NCBI GenBank assembly: GCA_031291415.1
Contig: JARLJB010000234.1
Coordinates: 1-61,454, forward strand
Direction of reading: 5' to 3'
DNA: 61,454 bases
DNA from: Telmatospirillum sp.
GTDB lineage: Bacteria > Pseudomonadota > Alphaproteobacteria > Rhodospirillales > Magnetospirillaceae
Positions within the stretch are counted from its first letter, which is position 1. Every line of letters begins with the position of its first letter. A program made the position numbers and the translations under genes. Under the pieces are notes generated by a model. The model was not told where the DNA came from. It ran no database searches and saw only the letters and a list, made by a program, of their open reading frames with translations. Of the stretch, positions 53,978-61,454 are shown piece by piece.

Positions 53978-54739
53978 TCAAGTTTTTTCGGGAGGCTGTT
54001 TCCGGTCGGAGGCGGGTGACGGGACGAATTGCGCCCAATCGATCTTTTCCCAGGTGCTGCGGACATGGTGATGAAGAAAAGCTCCCAGTTCCTCAGCTTT
54101 GCGCTCCGCCAGCAGGCGCACGATGGTGTCGTGTTCCTCGATGGCGGTTCGCCAGGTGTCGGTATTGAGGCTGCCCTGGTAGCGATAGCGCAGAAGCTGG
54201 CGGTTGATCGCCGCGTGAACGTCGCGCAGGGTGTTGTTGCCGGCCGCCGCGACGATGGCCGAATGGATGGCCTGGTTGAGGCGGAAGTAATTGGCGCGGT
54301 CCTGTCGTTCGAAAGCGGCCAACATCTCGTGGTGCAGGGCGCGGATCTCCGCGAGGTCCGTTTCGGTGGCCCGCCGGCAGGCCTGGACGCCGGCAAACCC
54401 CTCAATCAGTCCTAAGACATCGAGTTTTTCCTGAACCTCCTCGGCGGTCAGTGCCGTCACCACCGCTCCGCGGTTGGGAAGCAGCGTGACCAGGCCGTCA
54501 CCTCTCAGAATCTTGAGGGCTTCGCGCAATGGTGTCCGTGAAACCTGGAGCAATTCAGCCAAGGCCCGTTCGCGTAGCCGCTCGCCAGCCTTCAGTTCGT
54601 CGGCGGCGATCATCGTCCGCAGGCGCACGGCGATCTGTTGCGACAACAGATCTTCGGCTGGAGTCTGTGGGCCCGGATCCGCTGACGCGGGCTTGTTCGG
54701 TGTGAGGGGGGCTGCTGCCTCGATTTTTTTGTATGCCAT
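53978..54739 (-). CDS. GntR/FCD-family transcription regulator
   Basis: 253 residues from ATG 54739 (54784 also possible). An N-terminal disordered Ala/Pro segment, winged helix LLQVSRTPLREALKILRGDG, then an FCD domain (NQAIHSAIVAAAGNNTL, IEEHDTIVRLL, HHHVRSTWEK). It is divergent from the GntP permease operon, and TGGTATACCA-type palindromes lie between them, so it probably controls that operon and itself. Confidence 0.87.
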   Translation of the reverse strand: MAYKKIEAAAPLTPNKPASADPGPQTPAEDLLSQQIAVRLRTMIAADELKAGERLRERALAELLQVSRTPLREALKILRGDGLVTLLPNRGAVVTALTAEEVQEKLDVLGLIEGFAGVQACRRATETDLAEIRALHHEMLAAFERQDRANYFRLNQAIHSAIVAAAGNNTLRDVHAAINRQLLRYRYQGSLNTDTWRTAIEEHDTIVRLLAERKAEELGAFLHHHVRSTWEKIDWAQFVPSPASDRKQPPEKT

Positions 54740-54816
54740 TCCAAAAATCCAACCATCGTTTTCTACGTGATGCGGCGCAATCAATGAGGTGACGTCGCTT
54801 GCAGCCTCATAAAATC

Positions 54817-54978
54817 TGGTATACCATTTTGCGGATGGTGTTTCCTTTTGTCGCTGCTGACGGTCGAAGACACCGAAAAAACAAAAATATATCCCGGATG
54901 ACAGTCGCTTCTGGGAAGGAGGAACGATGACCCAAGATATGGTGGACGGAGCTTACTCTACCGTCTTTTGGTATGCCA
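54817..54978. promoter_or_regulatory. TGGTATACCA-type operators of the GntR regulator
   Basis: TGGTATACCA, a perfect palindrome, lies at 54817-54826, and TGGTATGCCA, one base off, at 54969-54978, between the regulator and the permease operon. The first is 78 bases from the regulator start. A related GTATGCCA stretch spans the regulator ATG. Candidate binding sites for autoregulation and repression of the operon. Confidence 0.6.
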
Positions 54979-55058
54979 TCGGCCGCGATAGCGGTCGTTG
55001 GCGTATGTCGCGTCACTGGACCGGCGTATCGCGCAAGGCACCTCGCGCCATCGTCTGA
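54927..55058 (+). CDS. Possible small protein or leader peptide upstream of the GntP permease
   Basis: 43 codons, beginning MTQDMVDGAYSTVFWYAIG and ending RAPRAIV-like in a basic tail, with a near-perfect AGGAGG five bases before ATG 54927. The second GntR-type palindrome lies inside it. No family is recognised. The strong ribosome site supports translation; it ends 144 bases before the permease gene. It could be a leader peptide or a chance frame. Confidence 0.35.
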   Translation: MTQDMVDGAYSTVFWYAIGRDSGRWRMSRHWTGVSRKAPRAIV

Positions 55059-55202
55059 TCCCGGTCGCGAGCCAGCAATTTTCCTTCGAACGGTTTTTCG
55101 ACCGGCGCCAACGACGCCGGACGGACGGAGCATGTTTGTCTCCGGACGTGAACCGGCGGGTTGCCACCGATCGAAGGAGTCCTGACGGACGTGGGGGAAC
55201 CT

Positions 55203-56567
55203 ATGCAACCGGACCTCATTCAGATCTTTATTTCCACGTTTTCCATCGTTCTATTGGTTCTGCTGATTACCCGGGTGAAGCTTCACCCGTTCCTCGCCTT
55301 GATGATCGCCTCGGCGTTCCTCGGTGTGGCGAGCGGATTGGCACCGACGGCGACGATCAAAGCCTTCCAGAAAGGATTCGGCGGGATCCTGAGTTCCGTG
55401 GGACTGGTGGTCGGCCTGGGCAGCATGCTGGGCGGACTTCTGCTCAGTTCCGGCGGCGCCGACAAGATCGCCAACGCTTTTGTTGGTGCCGGGTCGAAAT
55501 TCTGGATCCCGACATCGATCTGCGGTGCCGCTCTTCTCATCGGACTGCCGCACCTCTTCGACGTCAGTTTCGTCATGTTGGTGCCGCTGGTATTCGCCAT
55601 TTCCCAGCGAACCGGCAACCATCTGATGCGACTCGGACTGCCGATGGCGGCTGGTCTCTATGTATCCCACGGTTTTCTTCTGCCGCATCCGTCGCCAACT
55701 TTGGCCCTGGCGGTCTTCCATGCCGATGCCGGCCGGACCATTCTTTACGGCTTCATGCTGGCGATACCGATCGCCATCCTGACCGGACCAATGCTGACTC
55801 CCTGGGTGATGCGTTGGTTTCCCAAGCCGCTCGATGTCGCCGGCAGCCCGATCATGGCTGCTGCGGCACGTAACGATGCCGCTGACAGCAAGCGCCGCAG
55901 TCCGGCCCTGCCGTTGGTTCTGCTGACGGTGCTGCTGCCTCCGGGCCTGATGTTGTTGCGGACCAGCCTGCGCTCCTTCTTGCCAGCAAACGGTATGTTG
56001 CACGAAGTGATTGACGGAATCGGCGATCCGATCGTGTCGCTGGCTATCGCCGTACTGTTCGCCATTTATGCTTTGGGCGTTCGTTCAGGCATGGGGCTGG
56101 GCCAGATACAGAAGCTGTTGGGCAAGAGTCTCGCGCCGGCGGCTGGCGTCATCCTTATTCTCGGGGCGGGTGGCGGTCTCAAGGAGATGCTGATGGCCAC
56201 CCATATCGGCGACATGATCGCCCAAGGGGCCAGCCATTGGCAGATATCTCCCTTGCTGTTGGCCTGGTCGGTGGCGGCGCTGATGCGCATCGCCGTCGGC
56301 TCGGCCACTGTCGCCACGGTCACCGCCGCTGGTCTGGTTGCCCCGATCGCCGCGGTCCACCCGGAAATCAGCCCGGAACTACTGGTGCTGGCCGTCGCTT
56401 CTGGTGGCGTGATGCTGTCGCATCTGAACGATTCCGGGTTCTGGCTGTTCAAGGAATATTTCCAACTCACTGTCGCGCAAACGCTGAAGAGCTGGACTTT
56501 GCTGGTTTCCCTGCAGTCTCTGCTCGGGCTGACCGGTGTCTTGATGATCAACGCCTTGGGCGGGTAA
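55203..56567 (+). CDS. GntP-family gluconate-type permease
   Basis: 454 residues from ATG 55203 (GGGGGAA upstream; the frame is open back to 55161). About twelve membrane helices with GntP hallmarks: LVLLITRVKLHPFLALMIAS, GFLLPHPSPTLALAVFHAD, and VASGGVMLSHLNDSGFWLFK near the C-terminus. The family imports gluconate and related aldonates by proton symport. Next to a SAF-domain dehydrogenase, a less common sugar acid is possible. Confidence 0.88.
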   Translation: MQPDLIQIFISTFSIVLLVLLITRVKLHPFLALMIASAFLGVASGLAPTATIKAFQKGFGGILSSVGLVVGLGSMLGGLLLSSGGADKIANAFVGAGSKFWIPTSICGAALLIGLPHLFDVSFVMLVPLVFAISQRTGNHLMRLGLPMAAGLYVSHGFLLPHPSPTLALAVFHADAGRTILYGFMLAIPIAILTGPMLTPWVMRWFPKPLDVAGSPIMAAAARNDAADSKRRSPALPLVLLTVLLPPGLMLLRTSLRSFLPANGMLHEVIDGIGDPIVSLAIAVLFAIYALGVRSGMGLGQIQKLLGKSLAPAAGVILILGAGGGLKEMLMATHIGDMIAQGASHWQISPLLLAWSVAALMRIAVGSATVATVTAAGLVAPIAAVHPEISPELLVLAVASGGVMLSHLNDSGFWLFKEYFQLTVAQTLKSWTLLVSLQSLLGLTGVLMINALGG

Positions 56568-56619
56568 CCAGTGCCTCAATGTCCTGCGGGCGCTCTCCGA
56601 CATTCAGACGAAAGACCTC

Positions 56620-57993
56620 ATGATGAATTACCTGTCTTTGTTTTCCGAACTCCGCGATCGCAGCATTCGCATGGCGCTGACCGGCGCGAAAGGCGGATTT
56701 TCGCGGACGTTGCTGGCTCAATGCCGTTTGATTCCAAAAATCACCGTCAGCGCCTTGTGCGATCTCGATCCGGAGGGGACGGCAAGCCTCTTGCGTTCGC
56801 TGGGGTTCGCGGCAGCATCCTTTACGATCTGTGCCGACGCGCAGCACGTAAAGGCGGCCGTGGCACAGGGCAAAACGGCCATTGTCGCCGACCACCGGTT
56901 GCTCGACGAGGTTCCTCTCGACATCGTGGTCGAGGCAACGGGCAATCCGGAGATCAGCATGCAGATTGCCCTGGCGGCTATCGGCCGGCATGTCCATGTG
57001 GCGATGGTGTCGAAGGAAACCGATTCCGTGGTCGGGCCGCAATTGAACCGTCTGGCGCGGGAAAACGGCGTCGTCTACACCACCGCCGACGGTGACCAGC
57101 CGAGCAATCTGATCGGTTTGGTTACCTGGGCGAAGCTGCTTGGTTTCGACGTCGTTGCTGCCGGCAAATCCAGCGAATACGACTATGTTTTCGACCACGC
57201 AACCGGCGAGATCGACTACACCGGACGACTGCTGTCGGTGCCCAAGATGGAACAGCTGTGGTGCCTCGGCGACGACGTTCCCGGCCGCTTGCGGGCTCGT
57301 GCCGAGGCGATCGCCGAACTGCCGCAAAGCGCCACGCCCGACTATTGCGAAATGAATGTGGTGGCCAATTCCACCGGTTTCGGGCCGGCCTGTGACGCGC
57401 TCAGCTATCCGCTCTGCCGCGTCGCCGAACTGGCCGACGTTTTCGTTCCCGAGGAAGACGGTGGCATTCTCAAGCGGACCGGCGTGGTCGATGTGTTCAA
57501 TTGTCTGCGGCGTTCCGACGAAGCGAGTTTTGCCGGCGGCGTCTTCGTGGTGGTCCGGGCCACTGATGGCGAATCCTGGGAAACCTTGCGTCAGAAGGGG
57601 CATCTGCTCAGCCGTAACGGGAAATATGCCTGCATTTATCTGCCCTACCATCTGATGGGACTGGAAACGCCGATTTCCCTGTTTTCGGCGGTGCTGCATG
57701 GCCGGCCTTCGGGTGCCGTCGATCAGGCGCGTCATGCCGTCATGGCGATGCGGACCACGCGGCCGTTCAAGGCCGGGGATGCTCTGCGGATGGGCGGGCA
57801 CCATCACGTCGTGACCGGGGTGGATGCGTTGCTGTTGCCGGCCGGGGAAGAGAATTTTCGCTTAGCGCCGTTCTATCTTGCGGCCAACAAGACCCTGAGG
57901 ATCGATATCCCGGCCGGGACGCTGATCCGCCCGGAGATGATCGATCTCGATGGATCGGCTTTGTACGAGCTTTGGCGGACGTCGGCAGCCTGA
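56620..57993 (+). CDS. NAD(P)-binding oxidoreductase (homoserine dehydrogenase-like) with SAF domain
   Basis: 457 residues, ATG 56620 or 56623. N-terminal Rossmann region (MALTGAKGGFSRTLLAQC, then IVVEATGNPEISMQIALAA, typical of homoserine dehydrogenase/GFO-IDH-like NAD folds), a middle catalytic-type domain (YTTADGDQPSNLIGLV), and a C-terminal SAF-like segment (LAANKTLRIDIPAGTLIRPEMIDLD). SAF domains occur in sialate synthase and altronate dehydratase. It follows the GntP permease by 52 bases. Acts probably on a sugar acid; substrate unknown. Confidence 0.75.
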   Translation: MMNYLSLFSELRDRSIRMALTGAKGGFSRTLLAQCRLIPKITVSALCDLDPEGTASLLRSLGFAAASFTICADAQHVKAAVAQGKTAIVADHRLLDEVPLDIVVEATGNPEISMQIALAAIGRHVHVAMVSKETDSVVGPQLNRLARENGVVYTTADGDQPSNLIGLVTWAKLLGFDVVAAGKSSEYDYVFDHATGEIDYTGRLLSVPKMEQLWCLGDDVPGRLRARAEAIAELPQSATPDYCEMNVVANSTGFGPACDALSYPLCRVAELADVFVPEEDGGILKRTGVVDVFNCLRRSDEASFAGGVFVVVRATDGESWETLRQKGHLLSRNGKYACIYLPYHLMGLETPISLFSAVLHGRPSGAVDQARHAVMAMRTTRPFKAGDALRMGGHHHVVTGVDALLLPAGEENFRLAPFYLAANKTLRIDIPAGTLIRPEMIDLDGSALYELWRTSAA

Positions 57994-57998
57994 AAGTG

Positions 57999-58943
57999 TT
58001 ATGCCATGTCCGGATGGGAAGCCGTCCGGACATGCTGACGGATCACTTTGATGAAATTGACGATCGCTGGCGATTGTTCGTCGCGGCGGAAGGCTGCCAT
58101 CAGTTCGGCCGAGATGGCGCAATCGGCGATCGGCCGGTAAACGACATCGGCTGGTTGCACGCATTGCAGGGAGGCCGGGACCGCCGCGATTCCGATGCCG
58201 ACGCCGACCAGACTCAACACCGAAATAAAATCTCGCATGTGATGAGAAAAATGCGGGGTGAACCCTCCTTGTCGGGCGATGGTCGCGACATGCCGGGAGA
58301 ATCCCGCCTCATCGTCGGATTGCGGCACGATGAAGTTGCAGCCCGCCAGATCCGCCGCCAGGATCGGTGTGGCGCGGTCGATCAGAGGGTGATCGCGCCG
58401 TAAGGCGATGATCACCGGTTCTTGCAGCAAGACGATCGCCTCGATGCCGATGGGATAGTCGGGAAGCGGACGAAAGAAGCCGATATCGATTTCGCCAGCG
58501 GTCAGGGCCGCGGTTTGCCGCGTGCTTTCCATCTCCTTGATGTCGATGTCGACGTTCGGCCATTGCTGTCGGAAAGCGAAGGCGGTGGCCGGCAGCAGTC
58601 CGGAAAAAGTGGCTGAGGCGACATAGCCGATTTTCACTTTTCCTAACTCGCCACGCCCCAACCGCCGGCCGACCAGTTCCGTCCGGTTGAAATGTTCCAG
58701 CGCCGCTCGGGCGGCGGCAAGAAACTGCTTTCCGGCCTCGGTCAGGTGAATTGGAGCGCGCTTGTTACGATCCAGAAGCCGGATGCCGATTTCCTCCTCC
58801 AGCAACTGAATCTGGTGACTGAGCGCCGACTGCGCGACATGCAGCCGCAGGGCGGCTTTCCCGAAGTTCAGCTCTTCGGTGACGGCGATCAGATATTTCA
58901 ACTGACGAATGTCCAACGCCCGCTCCCTATGCTTGTAAGTCAT
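57999..58943 (-). CDS. LysR-family transcription regulator
   Basis: 314 residues. Winged helix with LDIRQLKYLIAVTEELNFGKAALRLHVAQSALSHQI near residues 10-45 (two motifs joined here by family layout), then a periplasmic-binding-like effector domain (GKVKIGYVASATFSGLLP, GEIDIGFFRPLP, VGVGIGIAAVPAS) resembling the BenM/CatM branch. Divergent from the SSS transporter gene with a 130-base control region including ATTAGACCAGATTAAAC (58985-59001), a T-N11-A-like LysR site. Confidence 0.88.
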   Translation of the reverse strand: MTYKHRERALDIRQLKYLIAVTEELNFGKAALRLHVAQSALSHQIQLLEEEIGIRLLDRNKRAPIHLTEAGKQFLAAARAALEHFNRTELVGRRLGRGELGKVKIGYVASATFSGLLPATAFAFRQQWPNVDIDIKEMESTRQTAALTAGEIDIGFFRPLPDYPIGIEAIVLLQEPVIIALRRDHPLIDRATPILAADLAGCNFIVPQSDDEAGFSRHVATIARQGGFTPHFSHHMRDFISVLSLVGVGIGIAAVPASLQCVQPADVVYRPIADCAISAELMAAFRRDEQSPAIVNFIKVIRQHVRTASHPDMA

Positions 58944-59076
58944 AATTTAATCGTCAATAGAGATTAAAAATGACGTGATCGATATTAGACCAGATTAAAC
59001 ATCTATGTCATTGTTTTTGCACTCATTCTGAGGCGGGGTGACGATCCTTCGCCCGTTACGCTTTAGCGCGGAAACC

Positions 59077-60483
59077 ATGATCTCTTTGACATTGGGCCAT
59101 GTGGTCAGCCTTGTGGCGACCCTCGTCGTCATCGTTTCGATTACGGTCTATTCGGCGCGCGCCGTGACCTCAGCCGAGGGATTCAGTCTGTGCGGCCGGT
59201 CCTCGGGTGCCATGCTGATCGCCGGGGGTATCTCCGGAACCTGTGTCGGCGGTGCCGCCACCATCGGCACGGCGCAAATGGCCTTTTCGATCGGCTTGTC
59301 GGCCTGGTGGTTTACTGCCGGCGTCGGATTGGCGCTGATCTTTCTGGCCGTCTTTTACGCCTATCCCTTGCGCAAAAGCGGCCTTGAAACGCTTCCGCAA
59401 TATCTGAACATCCATTACGGCCGGAAGGCCGGACCGCTGGCCAGTATCATATCGTCGCTCGGCATCCTGTTCAGCGCTGTCGCCAGTTCGCTTTCCGGCA
59501 TTTCGTTGATCGCACTCATCTTTGGTCTCGCGTCTTGGCAAGCGGCGGCGGTCATCATCATTCTGGTCACCGCCTGCGTTTTGTTCGGCGGTTTGAAAGG
59601 GGCGGGGGTCTCGGGCCTTTTGAAAATGGCCGTCATCTGGACGACACTGTTCGCCGCCGGCCTTTTGGCCTGTCTATCTCTGTCCCACATGCCCGATTTC
59701 GATGCGGTCTTTCCGGCCTTTCCCTGGTTCAGTCTGGCTGGACGGGGAATGCCCGATTGCCTGGGTAATCTGGCGTCGTTGATTGTCGGAACGATCTGCA
59801 CGCAGACTTACATCCAGGCGATCTATTCGGCATCGAACAGCAAGGTGGCGGCGATCGGCACGCTGACGGCGGCCGTGATTACCATACCGGTGGGCCTGCC
59901 ATCCGTCGCCGTCGGCATGTTCATGCATGCGATGCATCCCGACATCGAGCCCATTCTCGCTTTGCCAATGTATCTGGCGCTCTATCTACCGTCCTGGTTG
60001 GGTGGGATCGGCCTGGCCGGCATCCTTTTTTCCATCGTCGGTTCCATCGCCGGACTGGCGCTGGGAATCGGCACCATGGTGTCGAACGACATCGGTCGCG
60101 GGATTTTGCGGATTGCCGATGGCCGGCGGATCCTGCTGATCAACCGCGGCACCGTGCTCCTTGTCACCTGCCTGGCCATGGCTATCGCTCTGGCCAACGC
60201 CGGTACCTATGTCCTTGATTGGAATTACATGTCGATGGCGTTGCGCGGCGCCGGCGTGTTCGTGCCGATGACACTGGCCATCTTCTGGCCGCGCCGGCTT
60301 TCCGCCGCCTGGGCCGTGCTGTCGATGATGGCCAGCACGGCATTCGCGGTTTTCGGACGCTTCGGGCTGGGGCTCTCTGTTAATCCGTTGTTTACCGGCT
60401 TGTCCGTCAGTCTGTTGATCATCAGCCTTGGATTGATGATTCCGCTGGCGCGCCAACGCCGGGCGGAACGCAGTGGCCAATAG
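59077..60483 (+). CDS. Sodium:solute symporter family transporter
   Basis: 468 residues from ATG 59077; a GTG at 59038 with GAGG upstream would add 13. About thirteen membrane helices with SSS hallmarks: AEGFSLCGRSSGAMLIAGGI, a GAATIGTAQMAFSIGLSAWW segment, LETLPQYLNIHYG, and IVGSIAGLALGIGTMVSNDI. Solute unknown; the divergent LysR gene and the downstream dehalogenase hint at a small organic acid. Confidence 0.87.
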   Translation: MISLTLGHVVSLVATLVVIVSITVYSARAVTSAEGFSLCGRSSGAMLIAGGISGTCVGGAATIGTAQMAFSIGLSAWWFTAGVGLALIFLAVFYAYPLRKSGLETLPQYLNIHYGRKAGPLASIISSLGILFSAVASSLSGISLIALIFGLASWQAAAVIIILVTACVLFGGLKGAGVSGLLKMAVIWTTLFAAGLLACLSLSHMPDFDAVFPAFPWFSLAGRGMPDCLGNLASLIVGTICTQTYIQAIYSASNSKVAAIGTLTAAVITIPVGLPSVAVGMFMHAMHPDIEPILALPMYLALYLPSWLGGIGLAGILFSIVGSIAGLALGIGTMVSNDIGRGILRIADGRRILLINRGTVLLVTCLAMAIALANAGTYVLDWNYMSMALRGAGVFVPMTLAIFWPRRLSAAWAVLSMMASTAFAVFGRFGLGLSVNPLFTGLSVSLLIISLGLMIPLARQRRAERSGQ

Positions 60484-60492
60484 GGCGATGTT

Positions 60493-61173
60493 TCAGGACA
60501 GCAGGTCCGGCAGAGACGCCAGCGATGTCACTTCGGCATGGGGAACGGCCGGCAGGATATCGCGGGGCAGGCCGTCACGGTTGACCCACACGACCTGAAA
60601 ACCGAACGCCGAGGCCCCGGCCGCGTCCCATCCGTTTGACGACAGGAATGCGACATTAGCGGCCTGGCAGTCGAAATGGTCGGTCACCAGACGGTAAACC
60701 GTCGGATGGGGCTTGTAGATGCCGACGGTCTCGACCGAAAGGACTGCATCGAAATGTTCGGCGAGACCGGCCGCCTTGGTCGCCGACGTCAGCATGGTAG
60801 GCGAGCCATTCGACAAAATAGCCAGGCGATGGCCGGTCGTCTTCAGTTTTTCGATCGTCGCCTTGACCTCGGGATAGGTCGCCGGGCTGAGGTAGGCTTC
60901 CATCAGGCGGGATCGCAAGCTGGGATCATCAATCGACATGGCCTTCAAGGCGTAGTCGAGGCTTTCCCCGGTGACATGCCAAAAATCCGAGTGGCGGCCC
61001 ATCAGGCTGCGCAGCCAACTATATTCAAGCTGCTTGCGCCGCCAGAGCCCCGAGAGCTCGTCGGCGCGGTCGCCAAGTACCCGCCGGCCCGTCTCCACCA
61101 CGGCCTTGAGATCGAAGAGGGTGCCATAGGCATCGAAGACACAAACGGAAATGCCGGACATCGGTGCGGGCAT
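60493..61173 (-). CDS. Haloacid dehalogenase, type II (L-2-haloacid dehalogenase-like)
   Basis: 226 residues from ATG 61173, AGGAG seven bases upstream (GTG 61176 also in frame). HAD nucleophile motif VCVFDAYGTLFDLK, AILSNGSPTML, Lys in VGIYKPHPTVYRL, and SSNGWDAAGASAFGFQVVWV, the last typical of type II haloacid dehalogenases rather than phosphatases. It would release halide from 2-haloacids; native substrates of such genomic copies are often uncertain. It converges on the transporter gene, ten bases away. Confidence 0.9.
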   Translation of the reverse strand: MPAPMSGISVCVFDAYGTLFDLKAVVETGRRVLGDRADELSGLWRRKQLEYSWLRSLMGRHSDFWHVTGESLDYALKAMSIDDPSLRSRLMEAYLSPATYPEVKATIEKLKTTGHRLAILSNGSPTMLTSATKAAGLAEHFDAVLSVETVGIYKPHPTVYRLVTDHFDCQAANVAFLSSNGWDAAGASAFGFQVVWVNRDGLPRDILPAVPHAEVTSLASLPDLLS

Positions 61174-61326
61174 CACAGGACTCCTTCAGGTGGCATGTTG
61201 TTCGATCATTATCTCACGGCCGGGAAACCGGCCACGACTGTATTCTCGTGGCGTTGGAGGGGGGCACTCTAGTGTTCTGACTCCAACAGAAAGTACCCGC
61301 GTCCGCCATTCCCTTAGGGCGTGTCC

Positions 61327-61454
61327 TCAATTGAGCCAGACCACAGAGGCCGCCAGGTGAACGGCGGCGAGGAAATTTCTCGCAGTTTTATCGTAGCGGG
61401 TCGCAATGGCTCGAAACTGCTTGAGTCGACAGAAGAAATTTTCGATCAAGTGGC
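61327..61454 (-). mobile_element. IS5-family transposase, C-terminal end (partial)
   Basis: Reading the minus strand from the right edge gives HLIENFFCRLKQFRAIATRY followed by DKTARNFLAAVHLAASVVWLN and a stop at 61327, the usual end of IS5-family (DDE) transposases. The catalytic Glu is the E of LIENFF. The GGCGTGTCCTCAATTG sequence at the stop is probably part of the terminal inverted repeat. The rest lies outside the window. Confidence 0.85.

Noticed and set aside
1-61454. CRISPR array, rRNA or tRNA genes
   Set aside because: No spaced direct repeats of CRISPR type and no tRNA or rRNA core motifs were seen in reading the sequence; a scan with dedicated tools would be needed to exclude a tRNA fully.

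Overview
The window reads as chromosome of a GC-rich (about 62-65% outside one island) alphaproteobacterium, probably a Rhodospirillales-type organism. The basis is the pdhA - lipoyl-bearing pdhB - pdhC - lpd - lipA cluster, a separate FtsB, a PTS NagE without its EIIA domain, and the general protein sequence style; this is inference, not identification. Most of the window is carbohydrate and sugar-acid catabolism. No rRNA, tRNA or CRISPR array was seen.

Left part (1-14.5 kb): a SHOCT lipoprotein; a PfkB kinase and an AraD-type aldolase/epimerase; a Leloir galactose operon (GntR-galactokinase fusion, second galactokinase, galE, galT); then an amino-sugar locus (nagA and a SIS-type deaminase plus a GntR/HutC regulator on the minus strand, MurQ-like etherase and NagE on the plus strand). 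FtsB and an Ldh_2-family dehydrogenase follow.

Centre (16.7-26.3 kb): a lower-GC island (sampled lines about 52% GC) with a minus-strand operon for a RuBisCO-like protein, glycerol kinase, a HAD hydrolase, a GlpA-type G3P dehydrogenase, GlpF and a remnant of dihydroxyacetone kinase. It is flanked by two inverted, about 92% identical genes for a protein I recognise as an IS3-OrfA-type helix-turn-helix plus leucine zipper fused to a complete GlpP (glycerol-3-phosphate-responsive antiterminator) domain. The operon leader has a candidate promoter, a perfect 12-bp palindrome at the -10 and a strong intrinsic terminator before the first gene. This is the best candidate for an undescribed regulatory system here; the GntR-galactokinase fusion is the second.

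Right part: a TPR glycosyltransferase-like protein and a chemoreceptor, then pyruvate dehydrogenase/lipoate genes (30.9-37.4 kb), a SRPBCC protein, a DUF1007/NicO metal-transport pair, PncC and PgpA, a mannonate/fructuronate cluster (GntR, uxuA, MHS transporter, uxuB), a five-gene EfeUOB-type iron operon under a Fur-like box, a TonB receptor, a GntR-controlled GntP permease with a SAF-domain dehydrogenase, a LysR/SSS transporter pair, a haloacid dehalogenase, and the end of an IS5-family transposase at the right edge. FtsB (15 kb) lies apart from pdhA (31 kb), whereas these are usually adjacent in alphaproteobacteria, so the segment between them looks inserted.
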